From: Gammaproteobacteria bacterium
Lineage (GTDB): Bacteria > Pseudomonadota > Gammaproteobacteria > SZUA-229
Direction: 5' to 3'
Assembly (NCBI GenBank): GCA_029882215.1
Contig: JAOULC010000005.1
Span: 1-64,000 of the forward strand
DNA length: 64,000 bases
Of this stretch, positions 53,990 through 64,000 are shown one piece after another. Made by a program: the position numbers and the translations under genes. The notes under the pieces were generated by a model. That model was not told where the DNA came from. It ran no database searches and worked only from the letters and a program-made list of their open reading frames with translations. How positions within the stretch are numbered: position 1 is the first letter of the stretch; each line of letters begins with the position of its first letter.

Positions 53990-54616
53990 TTACAGCAGTT
54001 TAAACCCTGTTGCTAATGCGTAGATTTCTTTGCTTCGACTTCTTGATGCTTTCGGTTTGCGCATCTTCACTTTGCCAAATTGCTGCCTCAGGCTTTTCAG
54101 ATAAACATCAAAACCTTCACCCTGAAACAATTTAACCAGCATCGCACCACCGGGCTTCAGCGTTTCTTTGGATAATTCCAGCGTCAATTCAGCCAGATAC
54201 ATCGCCCGCGCAACATCTACAGTCTTTACACCACTCATATTGGGGGCCATATCTGAGAAAACAAGGTCTGCTTTGTCAGTATTTAATAAATCCATTAATT
54301 CGGCCAGCACAGCGTCTTCCCGAAAATCCCCTTGAATAAACTCGACACCTTCAATTTCTGGCTCAATCAACAGTAAATCAAGCGCCAGCACCCGCCCTTT
54401 GCCTTTTAAAGTCTCCGCCGCATACTGCGACCAGCCGCCGGGAGCCGCGCCTAAATCGATAATTGTCATACCCGGCTTGATCAGCTTGTCTTTTTCATCA
54501 ATTTCTTTGAGCTTATACACGGCACGCGAGCGATAGCCTTCTACCTGAGATCGGCGGACAAATTCGTCATCAAAATGCTCTTTTAACCAGCGCGAGCTGC
54601 TTTTACTTCTGGCCAT
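53990..54616 (-). CDS. rlmE: 23S rRNA (uridine-2'-O) methyltransferase RlmE
   Basis: RlmE (FtsJ/RrmJ) methylates U2552 of 23S rRNA. The 208 residues have the start SSSRWLKEHFDDEFVRRSQ, the SAM loop IDLGAAPGGWSQ and DLVFSDMAPNMSG. It is upstream of ftsH in the same direction and divergent from yhbY, as in E. coli. Confidence 0.97.
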   Translation of the reverse strand: MARSKSSSRWLKEHFDDEFVRRSQVEGYRSRAVYKLKEIDEKDKLIKPGMTIIDLGAAPGGWSQYAAETLKGKGRVLALDLLLIEPEIEGVEFIQGDFREDAVLAELMDLLNTDKADLVFSDMAPNMSGVKTVDVARAMYLAELTLELSKETLKPGGAMLVKLFQGEGFDVYLKSLRQQFGKVKMRKPKASRSRSKEIYALATGFKLL

Positions 54617-54742
54617 GACTATTTTTCATCAGTTTTTTACAATATAGATTCATACGTTTATAGGTGATTTACCGGCTGCATGTTAAAATTCGCGTTTTAT
54701 TAATCCGGTCACATCTGCCAGACCACTTCATCAGGCAATATT

Positions 54743-55039
54743 ATGCTTTCTAAAACACAGATCAAACACCTGCGCAAACTCACACACGATCTGAACCCGG
54801 TCATTATGCTGGGTCAGAACGGTTTCACAGAAGCGGTGTTGAACGAGCTCAATATTGCGCTTGATCGTCACGAGCTGGTTAAAATTAAACTCTCAGGTGG
54901 TGATCGCGAAGCACGTGAGCAACTGATCATCGATATCTGTCAACAAACCCGTTCCGAACAGGTTCAGTCGATCGGCAAGACCGTTACTATTTTTCGTCGC
55001 AACAGAGAAAAACCCGTTATTGAGTTTCCAGCCGGATAA
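54743..55039 (+). CDS. yhbY: CRM-domain ribosome assembly RNA-binding protein YhbY
   Basis: YhbY is a small protein bound to pre-50S ribosomes. The 98 residues are a single CRM domain: LRKLTHDLNPVIMLGQNGFT contains the GxxG loop, followed by ELVKIKLSGGDRE. It is the only plus-strand gene between 24.3 and 63.5 kb. The shared 126-base gap with rlmE holds both promoters. Confidence 0.96.
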   Translation: MLSKTQIKHLRKLTHDLNPVIMLGQNGFTEAVLNELNIALDRHELVKIKLSGGDREAREQLIIDICQQTRSEQVQSIGKTVTIFRRNREKPVIEFPAG

Positions 55040-55106
55040 ACTACCAGCTGTGAGATGATTAGGCTGCTCTGAGTTCAGGATGCCTTTTTAAAGGCACCTG
55101 CTTATA

Positions 55107-55583
55107 TCAGTTATATTTGACTTCCAGCAGCTCAAAGGTACGTGTGCCGCCCGGTGTTTTAACTTCAACCACTTCACCTTCTTCTTTACCAATAAGCGCC
55201 TTTGCGATTGGCGAACCAATTGAGATCTTATTGATTTTTATATCGGCCTCGTCTTCGCCAACAATTTTATAACTGACTTCATCACCGTTATCTTCATCAA
55301 CCAGATCAACGGTTACACCGAATACTACCTTGCCATTCTGGGTCAGCTTGGACACATCAATAATCACAGCATTACTCAGTTTGCCTTCGATATCCTGAAT
55401 CCGGCCTTCGATAAAGCCCTGCTGTTCACGCGCTGCGTGATATTCTGCATTTTCTTTCAAATCACCGTGTTCACGCGCTTCGGCGATTGCAGCGATAACT
55501 GTTGGCCGGTCTTGCTGCTTGAGTTTTTTTAACTCTGCGGCCAGTGCTTCAGCACCTTCAACTGTTAGTGGATATTTTGTCAT
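55107..55583 (-). CDS. greA: transcription elongation factor GreA
   Basis: GreA rescues backtracked RNA polymerase by stimulating transcript cleavage. The start is set at the ATG at 55583, giving the standard 158 residues ([17 protein letters not shown]); the upstream in-frame extension lies inside carB. The coiled coil carries the acidic tip in [13 protein letters not shown], and the C-terminal domain has [14 protein letters not shown]. It starts four bases after the carB stop. Confidence 0.97.
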   Translation of the reverse strand: MTKYPLTVEGAEALAAELKKLKQQDRPTVIAAIAEAREHGDLKENAEYHAAREQQGFIEGRIQDIEGKLSNAVIIDVSKLTQNGKVVFGVTVDLVDEDNGDEVSYKIVGEDEADIKINKISIGSPIAKALIGKEEGEVVEVKTPGGTRTFELLEVKYN

Positions 55584-55587
55584 CTTT

Positions 55588-58500
55588 TTACCCCTGTTGC
55601 AGGTCTTGTAGCCTGCGAACATCGTTTTCTTCTAAATGCTTAATCGCCTGACCGGTAGCACGCGCTCCTGCCATGGTAGTGGTATAACTGACTTTATGCT
55701 GTAAAGCCGAAGAGCGAATAGTAAAGGAATCTTCGATGGCTTTTTTGCCTTCAGTCGTATTGATAATTAACGAGATTTCATCGTTTTTGATCATATCGAC
55801 AATATGCGGACGGCCTTCATAAACCTTATTAACTAATTCACAATCAACCCCGGCATTTGCCAGTTCACGGCCGATACCACGCGTTGCTACCAGTTCAAAG
55901 CCCTGCTCTACCAGTTCACGTCCGAGCTCAACGGCCGATGGCCGATCTCGTTCTCTGACACTGATAAAGACTTTACCTTTTGTCGGCAGTTCTGCACCGG
56001 CACCTGACTGAGCCTTAGCAAAGGCCTCGCCAAAACTCATACCAACACCCATAACTTCACCGGTCGATTTCATTTCCGGTCCCAGCAATGGATCAACGCC
56101 AGGGAATTTCACAAACGGGAAGACCGCTTCTTTAACAGAGAAATGTTTGGGAATAATTTCTTCCGTCATGCCCTGCTCTGCCAGTGATACACCAACCATG
56201 CAACGTGCAGCAATCTTGGCCAGCGGCCGACCGATGGCTTTAGAGACAAACGGCACAGTACGTGAAGCCCGCGGGTTCACTTCGATCAGGTAAATTACAT
56301 CATCCTGAATCGCAAACTGTATATTCATCAGACCGATCACATTCAGCCCCAGCGCTAACTGGCGGGTTTGCGTACGCAAACCTTGCAGAATTTCTTCGGA
56401 CAGACTGTATGGCGGCAAGGAACAGGCCGAATCACCCGAGTGCACACCGGCTTGTTCAATATGCTCCATAATGCTGCCGATCAGTACATCGGTGCCATCA
56501 CAAATCGCATCAACATCGACCTCAATCGCATTATCGAGGAAATGATCAAGTAATACTGGTGCATCATTCGACACTTTAAAAGCTTCATTCATGTAGCGCA
56601 GCAGATCTTTTTCACTGTAAACGATTTCCATCGCTCGTCCACCCAGCACATAAGACGGACGCACCACCAGCGGATAACCGATCTCGGCCGCATTTTTAAC
56701 CGCCTCACCTTCTGATGACGCCAGACGATTAGGTGGCTGAGTCAGACCCAGACTGTTGACTAACTGCTGGAAGCGTTCACGGTCTTCAGCCAGATCTATT
56801 GCATCTGGCGAAGTACCAATAATCGGTACACCGGCAGCTTCCAGAGCACGTGCCAGCTTCAATGGTGTCTGTCCGCCATATTGCACGATCACGCCTTTTG
56901 GTTTTTCGAGCAGCAGCACTTCCAGCACATCTTCCAAGGTTAATGGCTCAAAATACAACCGGTCAGACGTATCGTAATCAGTTGAGACGGTTTCCGGATT
57001 ACAGTTAATCATGATGGTTTCGTAACCGTCATCACGCATCGCAAAAGCGGCATGCACACAGCAATAATCAAACTCTATACCCTGACCGATTCGGTTTGGA
57101 CCACCACCTAAAACAACAATTTTTTCTTTATCTGAAACATCCGCCTCGCATTCTTCTTCATAAGTCGAATACATATACGCGGTTGATGTGGCAAATTCGG
57201 CGGCACAGGTATCAACACGTTTATAAACCGGATGGATATCTAAGCTATGACGGTGTTTGCGCACATGCTCTTCTGAGACTGACATCAGCGATGCCAGACG
57301 GCTATCAGAGAAGCCCTTACGCTTTAAACGGTACATCTGATTTTTATCGATTGAGGTCAGAACCGTACCGCGCAGGTTTTCTTCGATCTGGATCAGTTCT
57401 TCTATCTGCACCAGAAACCACGGATCGATTTTAGTTAAATCAAATAATTGCTCGCGACTATAGCCCTGACGGAACGCTTCAGCCACATACCAGAGTCGTT
57501 CAGGGCCGGCCTGAATTAACTCCTTTTTAATCAGATCATCAATTTCTTCATCCGGTGTTTCCGCCGGAATTATTTCTGAGAAACCGTCCATGCCGGTTTC
57601 CAGACCACGCAGAGCCTTTTGTAAAGATTCCTGCAATGTACGACCGATTGCCATCACCTCACCCACCGACTTCATTTGTGTCGTCAGGTGATTATCTGCC
57701 TCTGGGAATTTTTCAAAAGTAAAACGCGGAATTTTAGTGACTACGTAGTCAATCGAAGGCTCAAACGAGGCCGGGGTTGCGCCGCTGGTAATATCATTTT
57801 GCAATTCATCCAGCGTATAACCCACTGCCAGCTTGGCTGCAATCTTGGCAATCGGGAAGCCGGTCGCTTTTGAAGCCAGTGCTGAGGAGCGTGATACCCG
57901 CGGGTTCATTTCGATAATCGTCATCCGCCCATCTGCCGGATTAATCGACCACTGTACATTCGAACCGCCGGTCTCGACACCAATCTTACGCAGCACGGCC
58001 AGCGAGGCATCACGCATACGCTGATATTCTTTATCAGTCAGTGTCTGCGCCGGCGCTACGGTGATTGAGTCACCTGTATGAATCCCCATAGGATCGAGGT
58101 TTTCAATCGAACAGATAATGATGCAGTTATCTTTAGTATCACGCACCACTTCCATTTCATATTCTTTCCAGCCCAGCACCGACTCTTCGACCAGCAGCTC
58201 ACTAACCGGTGACAAATCCAGACCACGCTTACAGATTTCTTCAAATTCTTCTTTGTTATAGGCGATGCCACCACCTGATCCACCCATCGTGAAAGACGGA
58301 CGGATAATGGTCGGGAAGCCAACCTGTGCCTGCACCTGATAGGCTTCTTCCATGCTGTGTGCAATTGCAGCACGCGGCATATCGAGACCAATTTCTTCCA
58401 TTGCCACTTTAAACTTCTGGCGATCTTCTGCCATATCGATCGCTTCTTTCTTGGCACCGATCATTTCAACATTGTACTTTGCCAGTACGCCTTCTCGGTC

Positions 58501-58806
58501 CAGATCAAGTGCGCAGTTCAAGGCGGTCTGGCCACCCATGGTTGGCAGCAATACGCTAGGACGTTCTTTTTCAATGATGCGTGCAACCGTCTGCCAGTTG
58601 ATCGGCTCGATGTAGGTAGCGTCTGCCATTTCCGGGTCGGTCATAATCGTTGCCGGATTTGAGTTCACCAGAATGACACGATAACCTTCTTCGCGCAGGG
58701 CTTTGCACGCCTGAGCACCGGAATAGTCAAACTCACACGCCTGGCCGATGACAATCGGGCCGGCACCTATAATGAGGACACTTTCTATATCTGTACGTTT
58801 TGGCAT
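55588..58806 (-). CDS. carB: carbamoyl-phosphate synthase large subunit
   Basis: CarB makes carbamoyl phosphate from bicarbonate, ammonia and two ATP for arginine and pyrimidines. The 1072 residues have two ATP-grasp halves, each with a preATP motif ([19 protein letters not shown] and [17 protein letters not shown]), an oligomerisation domain and a C-terminal MGS-like allosteric domain. It follows carA with a 79-base gap. Confidence 0.98.
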   Translation of the reverse strand: MPKRTDIESVLIIGAGPIVIGQACEFDYSGAQACKALREEGYRVILVNSNPATIMTDPEMADATYIEPINWQTVARIIEKERPSVLLPTMGGQTALNCALDLDREGVLAKYNVEMIGAKKEAIDMAEDRQKFKVAMEEIGLDMPRAAIAHSMEEAYQVQAQVGFPTIIRPSFTMGGSGGGIAYNKEEFEEICKRGLDLSPVSELLVEESVLGWKEYEMEVVRDTKDNCIIICSIENLDPMGIHTGDSITVAPAQTLTDKEYQRMRDASLAVLRKIGVETGGSNVQWSINPADGRMTIIEMNPRVSRSSALASKATGFPIAKIAAKLAVGYTLDELQNDITSGATPASFEPSIDYVVTKIPRFTFEKFPEADNHLTTQMKSVGEVMAIGRTLQESLQKALRGLETGMDGFSEIIPAETPDEEIDDLIKKELIQAGPERLWYVAEAFRQGYSREQLFDLTKIDPWFLVQIEELIQIEENLRGTVLTSIDKNQMYRLKRKGFSDSRLASLMSVSEEHVRKHRHSLDIHPVYKRVDTCAAEFATSTAYMYSTYEEECEADVSDKEKIVVLGGGPNRIGQGIEFDYCCVHAAFAMRDDGYETIMINCNPETVSTDYDTSDRLYFEPLTLEDVLEVLLLEKPKGVIVQYGGQTPLKLARALEAAGVPIIGTSPDAIDLAEDRERFQQLVNSLGLTQPPNRLASSEGEAVKNAAEIGYPLVVRPSYVLGGRAMEIVYSEKDLLRYMNEAFKVSNDAPVLLDHFLDNAIEVDVDAICDGTDVLIGSIMEHIEQAGVHSGDSACSLPPYSLSEEILQGLRTQTRQLALGLNVIGLMNIQFAIQDDVIYLIEVNPRASRTVPFVSKAIGRPLAKIAARCMVGVSLAEQGMTEEIIPKHFSVKEAVFPFVKFPGVDPLLGPEMKSTGEVMGVGMSFGEAFAKAQSGAGAELPTKGKVFISVRERDRPSAVELGRELVEQGFELVATRGIGRELANAGVDCELVNKVYEGRPHIVDMIKNDEISLIINTTEGKKAIEDSFTIRSSALQHKVSYTTTMAGARATGQAIKHLEENDVRRLQDLQQG

Positions 58807-58885
58807 AGTTCTCTGGTTTTATATGTCTTGTGGTAACGCCCTCTAGTCGAGCGTAATGCCACAAAATTAAAGAATTAGTTAGCGC

Positions 58886-60022
58886 TTATTTATTAGCCGA
58901 TTCAATCAGTTCAATGAAATGATCAAACACTGGCGACACATCGGTAGGCCCCGGGCTGGCTTCAGGATGCCCCTGAAAACCAAAGGCAGGTTTATCTGTA
59001 CGATGAATTCCCTGCAGCGACTGATCAAATAAGGAGCGGTGAGTCGCTTTAAGATTAGCCGGCAAACTGTCTTCGTCTACTGCAAAACCATGATTCTGGC
59101 TGCTGATCATGACATGACCCTTTTGCAGATCCTGCACAGGATGATTCGCACCGTGATGACCGAATTTCATTTTTTCTGTTTTCGCGCCACAAGCCAGCGC
59201 CAATAACTGATGCCCCAGACAAATACCGAATATCGGGATCTCTGTCTCTAGGATTTGCTTGATCGCCGCGATTGCATAATCGCATGGCTCCGGGTCACCC
59301 GGCCCATTCGATAAAAAGACTCCGTCTGGGTTCATTGCCAGAACATCGGCTGCCGTTGTTTTCGCCGGCACGATCGTAACCTTGCAGCCACGATCTACCA
59401 GCATACGGGCAATATTGTGCTTAATCCCAAAATCATACGCCACAACATGGTATTTTTGACCCGAGGAAATCTCTTGATCCGAATTAGTCTCTAATGAGAC
59501 GCTGGTTTTGTTCCACTCGTAGCGGCTATCTACCGTCACCTCTTTCGCCAGATCCATGCCTTTAAGACCAGCAAAAGCTTTAGCCTGAGCAATCGCCGCA
59601 TCGGCATCGATATTATCACCAGCCACTATACAGCCGCTTTGCGCACCTTTATCACGCAAAATTCGGGTTAAACGACGGGTGTCAATATCGGCAATGGCCA
59701 CGACTTTATTATCAATTAAATAATCATCCAGACTTTGTTCAGCCCGCCAGTTACTATGCAGCAACGGCAGATCGCGAATAACCAGACCGGCAGCATGGAC
59801 AGAGCCGGATTCAGCATCGCCCGAATTAACACCAACATTACCAATATGCGGATAAGTCAAAGTAACAATCTGACAACTATATGAAGGATCCGTTAAGATT
59901 TCCTGATAGCCGGTCATTGCAGTATTAAAGACCACTTCACCTGTCGTAGAGCCTTCTACACCAATGGATTCGCCCCAGAACAGGCTCCCATCTTCCAGCG
60001 CCAAAAGTGCCGATTGCCTCAA
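58886..60022 (-). CDS. carA: carbamoyl-phosphate synthase small subunit
   Basis: CarA is the glutaminase subunit that supplies ammonia to CarB. The 378 residues have the N-terminal small domain ([17 protein letters not shown]) and a class I amidotransferase domain with its nucleophile in [16 protein letters not shown] and partner residues in [18 protein letters not shown] ribosome binding site precedes the ATG. Confidence 0.98.
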   Translation of the reverse strand: MRQSALLALEDGSLFWGESIGVEGSTTGEVVFNTAMTGYQEILTDPSYSCQIVTLTYPHIGNVGVNSGDAESGSVHAAGLVIRDLPLLHSNWRAEQSLDDYLIDNKVVAIADIDTRRLTRILRDKGAQSGCIVAGDNIDADAAIAQAKAFAGLKGMDLAKEVTVDSRYEWNKTSVSLETNSDQEISSGQKYHVVAYDFGIKHNIARMLVDRGCKVTIVPAKTTAADVLAMNPDGVFLSNGPGDPEPCDYAIAAIKQILETEIPIFGICLGHQLLALACGAKTEKMKFGHHGANHPVQDLQKGHVMISSQNHGFAVDEDSLPANLKATHRSLFDQSLQGIHRTDKPAFGFQGHPEASPGPTDVSPVFDHFIELIESANK

Positions 60023-60046
60023 AATGACCTCCGTTAGATATAAGAA

Positions 60047-60119
60047 ACGGGAGCATGGCTAAGCCAGACCCCCGTTTTTTTAATAAGTTCGTTGTCACAA
60101 TTTTACTTTAGAACTTATA
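60047..60119. promoter_or_regulatory. structured leader and inverted repeat upstream of carA
   Basis: Two elements lie between carA and the deacetylase. An imperfect hairpin (60047-60082) with outer arms ACGGG and CCCGT and inner GGC and GCC ends in seven T on the plus strand. An inverted repeat with arms ATAAGTTC (60084-60091) and GAACTTAT (60112-60119) lies beside it. They may be a terminator of the deacetylase gene, a carAB operator or an attenuator. Confidence 0.3.
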
Positions 60120-60196
60120 AATTATCCATGGCTAATATGAGCCAAAATAAATTAACCTTCTTTGAGCTATCATTCTCTCCAAAAACCCACGAATGT

Positions 60197-61120
60197 TTAT
60201 TCAACATGCTCAAAATGCATTTCCCTGTTCATGTATTCCTCGTATGTAACCACTTCCAGCTCATCATCATCAAGAATACTTAGCATCTCTTCAAATTGCG
60301 GGATATTGGGCACATCAAGAGGGTCGATATATATATTTATATAAGATCCCGTTTTTTTACCGTATTCAATCAGCGTTCTGAACAGATCAACGTAACTCTC
60401 GGGACCACGGTGCAAAAGTTTATGCGAAAGGCGCTCCGCATTTAGTGAATGCCATGTATCGAAAACAGTAAATGGATGCTTTGGGCACGTACTTAATGGA
60501 AACTCAGCAATTCCGTGCTTCTCGATGAATGGTAGACCTGCCGTAGTTGTGTTGGTTAACCAAGTGGACGATGAATATTTGTAATTCAGCTCTTTTAATA
60601 TGCCGTAAATCTCATCTGTAAACAGATTTTTAAAATGCGGAATCCTCAACCCAATAGGCTCATATCCCAGCAAGTTTTTACAAATATCATGACAACGGGT
60701 TATTTCTTCCATTTTTTCTTCGCGAGAAATATCTTTAAACTTTCGCCCTGGGTTAATTAACTCGTTATCAGGATGCGAATAGGTATGATTCATCAGCTCA
60801 TGCCCACCATTTAATACCGACTCATGTTCTTTCGGGTACTTTTCAACCCAGTGACCTACAGCAGCAAATGACGCCTTGTAACTATACTTTGACATCATTT
60901 TAACGATATCTGGCAACGCGATAACATCTTCAGGATAATCACAGTCAAAAGACAGTGTAAAACAGGCTTTTTTCCCATTCCAGAGATCCCTGTTTTTATT
61001 GCGCTGATAGATAGAACGAACAAATATTTTTGGAAAACCAAACGTAATCAACCCCACCAAAGGCAGGTTTCGATTCTGCTTAGAAATATACTCATACACA
61101 CTTTTTGGTAATGAAAACAT
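60197..61120 (-). CDS. NodB-type polysaccharide deacetylase
   Basis: A 307-residue carbohydrate esterase 4-type protein, probably removing acetyl groups from an amino sugar polymer or precursor. The metal site is visible: D59 and D61 in LSFDCDYPED, and H112 and H116 in NHTYSH. The later motif LRIPHFKN replaces the usual RPPYG-type loop. No clear signal peptide is seen. It ends a three-gene run with two glycosyltransferases. It does not carry the SVDVEDYFQ motif of the exosortase-associated deacetylase. Confidence 0.85.
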   Translation of the reverse strand: MFSLPKSVYEYISKQNRNLPLVGLITFGFPKIFVRSIYQRNKNRDLWNGKKACFTLSFDCDYPEDVIALPDIVKMMSKYSYKASFAAVGHWVEKYPKEHESVLNGGHELMNHTYSHPDNELINPGRKFKDISREEKMEEITRCHDICKNLLGYEPIGLRIPHFKNLFTDEIYGILKELNYKYSSSTWLTNTTTAGLPFIEKHGIAEFPLSTCPKHPFTVFDTWHSLNAERLSHKLLHRGPESYVDLFRTLIEYGKKTGSYINIYIDPLDVPNIPQFEEMLSILDDDELEVVTYEEYMNREMHFEHVE

Positions 61121-61149
61121 CTTTTTCCCTTGAATTTCAGAACTTTAAA

Positions 61150-62295
61150 TTAATGCCAGGCCTTTGCGCCACGCAAACTAACAACGAATATCCACAGCCT
61201 CCACATAATAAACACTGGCGCTGTGAAAAAGCATAAAAAAACACCAAACCTTATTCCCTCAAGCACTGAAGCCAGGAGATAATAGAAAAAATACACCAGA
61301 CTAATCGCAAAAAGAGACAGCGTTAAGACATTACTATAGCCAAGAAAAAACAACGCCAATAGAAGACTTAATCCAGTTATGGCCAACTGCACCGCATATG
61401 ACACCATTATATAGTCAACCGCCAGATCAAAAGCCGCTAGACTTTTATTCTTAAATGCCGCTGTCAGTAATTTGGAAACAGCATTAGAGGTGACTTCAGA
61501 TTTACCACCCGCCCAGCGCTGCCGTTGAACTCTTGCCTCAGCAGCAGTTGCAGGTATAACACTATCCACATGCGCATCATGAACCCAGGAAACTTTAAAA
61601 CCAGCAAGCACAAACTTAAGCGTTAGCTCCTGATCTTCAACCAGACTGGAAGCATCCCAGCTCACAGAATCAATCGCGTTCACCGTGAAAGCCATACCAT
61701 GCCCGCGCAAACGACAACTTAGACCCGCCTGACTTCTTGCCAGCTCCTTAAACCGATTAGTTACTGCAAAATTTACATGGTTTAGCTTTGTAAAAACAGT
61801 TTGTGACCAATTATGAATTCCGGTATTCCCCTGAACTACATCAGCCCCATTTATCAGACGCCGGTTCATATTCTCAAAAAAATCTTTGCCTACCAGATTA
61901 TCCGCATCAAAAACAACAACAACACTCGATGAGCCCAATGAAGGACGAAGTTTTTCTATCATTTCACTTACCGCTGCAGATTTGCCCCGCGCGCCCGACG
62001 CGCGCTCAAATACGTCACAACCCAAGTCGCGAGCAATAGCAGCAGTTCCATCTGTACAAAAATCAGCAACCATAGTCACATTTATTTTTTCAGCCGGATA
62101 ATTCGCATTCTTTATCGAATTTATAACTCCTGCAATGACAGCTTCTTCATTATGCGCCGGCACAATTACATTAAATGTCATTTCTTTATCGACAGGACCG
62201 TCCTTTACTACACGCAAACCAAACAATGACAAAGCAAGAAGATAAATAATTGTACCGCTCATATACACAAGACATAGCAAAAGAAAATAATACAT
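61150..62295 (-). CDS. membrane GT2 family glycosyltransferase
   Basis: A 381-residue processive-type glycosyltransferase with one N-terminal membrane helix and three or four at the C-terminus. The GT-A domain has VPAHNEE (45-51), the metal motif D-A-D at 130-132, the catalytic EDQEL and the QRQRW motif that marks chain-extending enzymes such as cellulose and hyaluronan synthases. It likely polymerises or transfers a sugar at the inner membrane. It starts three bases after the GT4 gene stop, so the two are coupled. The donor sugar cannot be read from the sequence. Confidence 0.88.
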   Translation of the reverse strand: MYYFLLLCLVYMSGTIIYLLALSLFGLRVVKDGPVDKEMTFNVIVPAHNEEAVIAGVINSIKNANYPAEKINVTMVADFCTDGTAAIARDLGCDVFERASGARGKSAAVSEMIEKLRPSLGSSSVVVVFDADNLVGKDFFENMNRRLINGADVVQGNTGIHNWSQTVFTKLNHVNFAVTNRFKELARSQAGLSCRLRGHGMAFTVNAIDSVSWDASSLVEDQELTLKFVLAGFKVSWVHDAHVDSVIPATAAEARVQRQRWAGGKSEVTSNAVSKLLTAAFKNKSLAAFDLAVDYIMVSYAVQLAITGLSLLLALFFLGYSNVLTLSLFAISLVYFFYYLLASVLEGIRFGVFLCFFTAPVFIMWRLWIFVVSLRGAKAWH

Positions 62296-62298
62296 AAA

Positions 62299-63426
62299 CT
62301 AAACACCACCAATCAATGTCACGTACTCTTCATAAATAGACGTCATTCTCTTTTCAAAAGAAAAATTATTTATTATTCTCTTTCTCGCATCCTGACTAAG
62401 CGACATATAAAACTCCTTGTCCGTTATTAGCTGCCTCAGCTTACTTGCAAACTCTTCAATTTTCCCGCCCGAGACAATCAGACCATTTTTTCCATCTTCA
62501 ATAACTTCAGGGACACCGCCCACTTTTAAAGAAACAACCGGAACTTCATTTAGCATGGCCTCCAGAAGAACATTAGGCAGCCCTTCACGATGCGAACAAA
62601 TTGCGACAGCATCGGTCGCATCATATAACAATTGCATCTGATCACAATGCCCAAGGAAAAACACATGGTCTTCGATGCCGAGACTTTCAATTTGTTTTTT
62701 CAGCGCAGCCTGCTGCACACCATCTCCAACTATTGCAAACTGAACATTGTCAGATTGACTGAGAACTTCAGCCGCCACACTAACAAACATGTCGTGACCT
62801 TTTTCAATACTGAGCCTACCTATAATTGAAACCAGAAATTTATCCGGATCAAGAGAAAACGAAACTTTGGCCTGCTTCTTATCTGGCCGCATGAACTCTT
62901 TGGCGTTATCTACAATAATACCATTGTAGATCAGCCGCATTTTCGACGATGATATTTTTTTCTTAATAGCTATATCGAAATACCCTTGTGATACAGCATA
63001 AACCCGATCAAAAAGCCGCCACACCTTTGACTGCAACCATTCATAAACAAGCACTTTGACATCTTCCGAGGTCCAGCCATGAATTGTTGTAACACGTTTT
63101 ATTGAGGTTTTCCGGGTAGCCAGGTAGGTAAATAAATCAGCCTTATAGCCATGACTATGAACAAGTTGACATTTATTCGACTGCAGTAATGATTTTAGCC
63201 TTGATATAAGCTTCAGATCTAAACGACGCACAGATACCAGACTGATATATTCCACCCCGGCTTTTTCTGCCTTGGCCCTTATCGGCACATTCTCATCATT
63301 CCATATATTAATAACAATGCAGCGACAGTTTTTATTATTAAGCCACAAACACTCATTTATAGTAGTTTTTTCCGGACCGAACACATCCTCAGCGCTAATT
63401 ACATGAACAACAGTGAATGATGACAC
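62299..63426 (-). CDS. GT4 family glycosyltransferase
   Basis: A 375-residue GT-B fold retaining glycosyltransferase. The N-terminal half has VVHVISAED and LVHSHGYKADLF; the C-terminal half has IIGRLSIEKG, IVGDG and the donor-binding motif REGLPNVLLEAM, with E281 and E289 in the EX7E arrangement. It probably adds a sugar to a lipid-linked precursor of a surface polysaccharide. It is the first gene of the minus-strand run, with a good GGAG ribosome binding site. Confidence 0.9.
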   Translation of the reverse strand: MSSFTVVHVISAEDVFGPEKTTINECLWLNNKNCRCIVINIWNDENVPIRAKAEKAGVEYISLVSVRRLDLKLISRLKSLLQSNKCQLVHSHGYKADLFTYLATRKTSIKRVTTIHGWTSEDVKVLVYEWLQSKVWRLFDRVYAVSQGYFDIAIKKKISSSKMRLIYNGIIVDNAKEFMRPDKKQAKVSFSLDPDKFLVSIIGRLSIEKGHDMFVSVAAEVLSQSDNVQFAIVGDGVQQAALKKQIESLGIEDHVFFLGHCDQMQLLYDATDAVAICSHREGLPNVLLEAMLNEVPVVSLKVGGVPEVIEDGKNGLIVSGGKIEEFASKLRQLITDKEFYMSLSQDARKRIINNFSFEKRMTSIYEEYVTLIGGV

Positions 63427-63566
63427 ATTTTCTCCAAAAGCCTTACGGTAATTCCATTAAAAGGTAGATTATAAGCTCTAGCCAACTCATAATAATACAT
63501 TATAACCAACAATAGATGCATCATTACATTGATGTATAATACAATAAATAACCAAACCTGAAAAAT
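63427..63566. promoter_or_regulatory. divergent promoter region of the polysaccharide cluster
   Basis: This AT-rich gap lies between two divergent genes. The plus strand has TATAAT at 63535-63540 before the deacetylase, and the minus strand has two further TATAAT boxes towards the glycosyltransferase, all without good -35 boxes. The short palindrome GATGCATC (63515-63522) lies between them. Confidence 0.35.
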
Positions 63567-64000
63567 ATGAACAATATTATTAAGCTGATCAAAGGCTACG
63601 CCAAGACACTGACCGAATTGCTCCTTTTTAGAAGAATCTTATGGTCCTATCACCACAACACTCAACACAATCAGTTGGCACTGACTTTTGATGATGGCCC
63701 ATCCGGCGACAACACTGTAAAAATTCTCGACACATTACTCAAACTAAATATACAAGCCAGCTTCTTTGTAACAGGAAACCAAGCATTAAAGCATCCTGAA
63801 ATATTGCTCCGCATTCACACAGACGGGCACATTATTGGTAATCACAGCATCACTCATTTGATGCCAAATAAAGACGGCAGAATAAAGTACATCAAAGAAA
63901 TTATTGAAAATGAAAAAATCCTTTCAAAAATAGTCCCAGCCAGAAAGCATAAAAAACTAATTCGACCACCCTATGGTTATCTCGGATTGCTACCCAGCAT
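63567..64000 (+). CDS. NodB-type polysaccharide deacetylase, cut by window edge
   Basis: Only the first 144 residues are present. They start with a short N-terminal helical segment, then show the classic carbohydrate esterase 4 motifs: LTFDDGPS (motif 1), GNHSITH with the H-x3-H metal ligands (motif 2) and IRPPYG (motif 3). The order and spacing are those of chitin or poly-N-acetylglucosamine deacetylases. It differs from the deacetylase at 60197, which has an atypical motif 1. It is divergent from the glycosyltransferase run and begins a plus-strand unit. Confidence 0.88.
   Translation, partial: MNNIIKLIKGYAKTLTELLLFRRILWSYHHNTQHNQLALTFDDGPSGDNTVKILDTLLKLNIQASFFVTGNQALKHPEILLRIHTDGHIIGNHSITHLMPNKDGRIKYIKEIIENEKILSKIVPARKHKKLIRPPYGYLGLLPS

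Noticed and set aside
55060-55100. Hairpin TGCCTTT/AAAGGCA between yhbY and greA as a terminator
   Set aside because: No T run follows on either strand, so termination there is not supported.
55584-55622. N-terminal extension of greA into carB
   Set aside because: GreA is 158 residues from the ATG at 55583, which also has an AGGGG ribosome binding site; the extension overlaps carB.

Overview
The window is a piece of a gammaproteobacterial chromosome. The gene orders dksA-gluQ, ftsH-folP-glmM-(tpiA)-secG-tRNA-Leu and tRNA-fMet-rimP-nusA-infB-rbfA-truB-rpsO-pnp are typical of that class, and the housekeeping proteins read like gammaproteobacterial ones. An exosortase A (PEP-CTERM) sorting locus and an orphan SoxXA-binding-like lipoprotein hint at an environmental, biofilm- or floc-forming, possibly sulfur-oxidising lineage. 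I cannot name the genus from the sequence alone.

Region 1 (1-6777) is an AT-rich integrated island at the 3' end of guaA. It holds the edge of an IS3-family element, a 1580-residue nuclease-STAND ATPase that looks like the anti-phage protein Avs4, and a tyrosine recombinase with a duplicated N-terminal domain lying next to guaA. The left end of the island is outside the window.

Region 2 (6778-15565) is core metabolism and information processing: guaA and guaB on the minus strand with a terminator between them, then on the plus strand a small lipoprotein, xseA, dksA, gluQ and acs.

Region 3 (15571-24262) is the exosortase A locus. An XrtA-EpsI fusion and the TPR lipoprotein PrsT follow acs with gaps of only a few bases. 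A small PEP-CTERM substrate protein has its own sigma-54-type promoter, and the two-component pair PrsK-PrsR follows. PrsR carries the sigma-54 contact motif GAFTGA, so the locus appears to contain the regulators, the promoter and the substrate of one circuit.

Region 4 (24329-48055) is entirely minus strand: pnp, rpsO, truB, rbfA, infB, nusA, rimP, the initiator tRNA, a DUF2818 gene and the full 14-gene nuoA-N operon for NADH dehydrogenase I. Region 5 (48325-60022) continues with tRNA-Leu(GAG), secG, tpiA, glmM, folP, ftsH, rlmE, then yhbY on the plus strand, then greA, carB and carA on the minus strand.

Region 6 (60197-64000) starts a surface-polysaccharide cluster: a NodB-type deacetylase, a membrane GT2 glycosyltransferase, a GT4 glycosyltransferase and a divergent second NodB-type deacetylase cut by the window edge. 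Exopolysaccharide genes commonly accompany exosortase A, so regions 3 and 6 may serve the same extracellular matrix.
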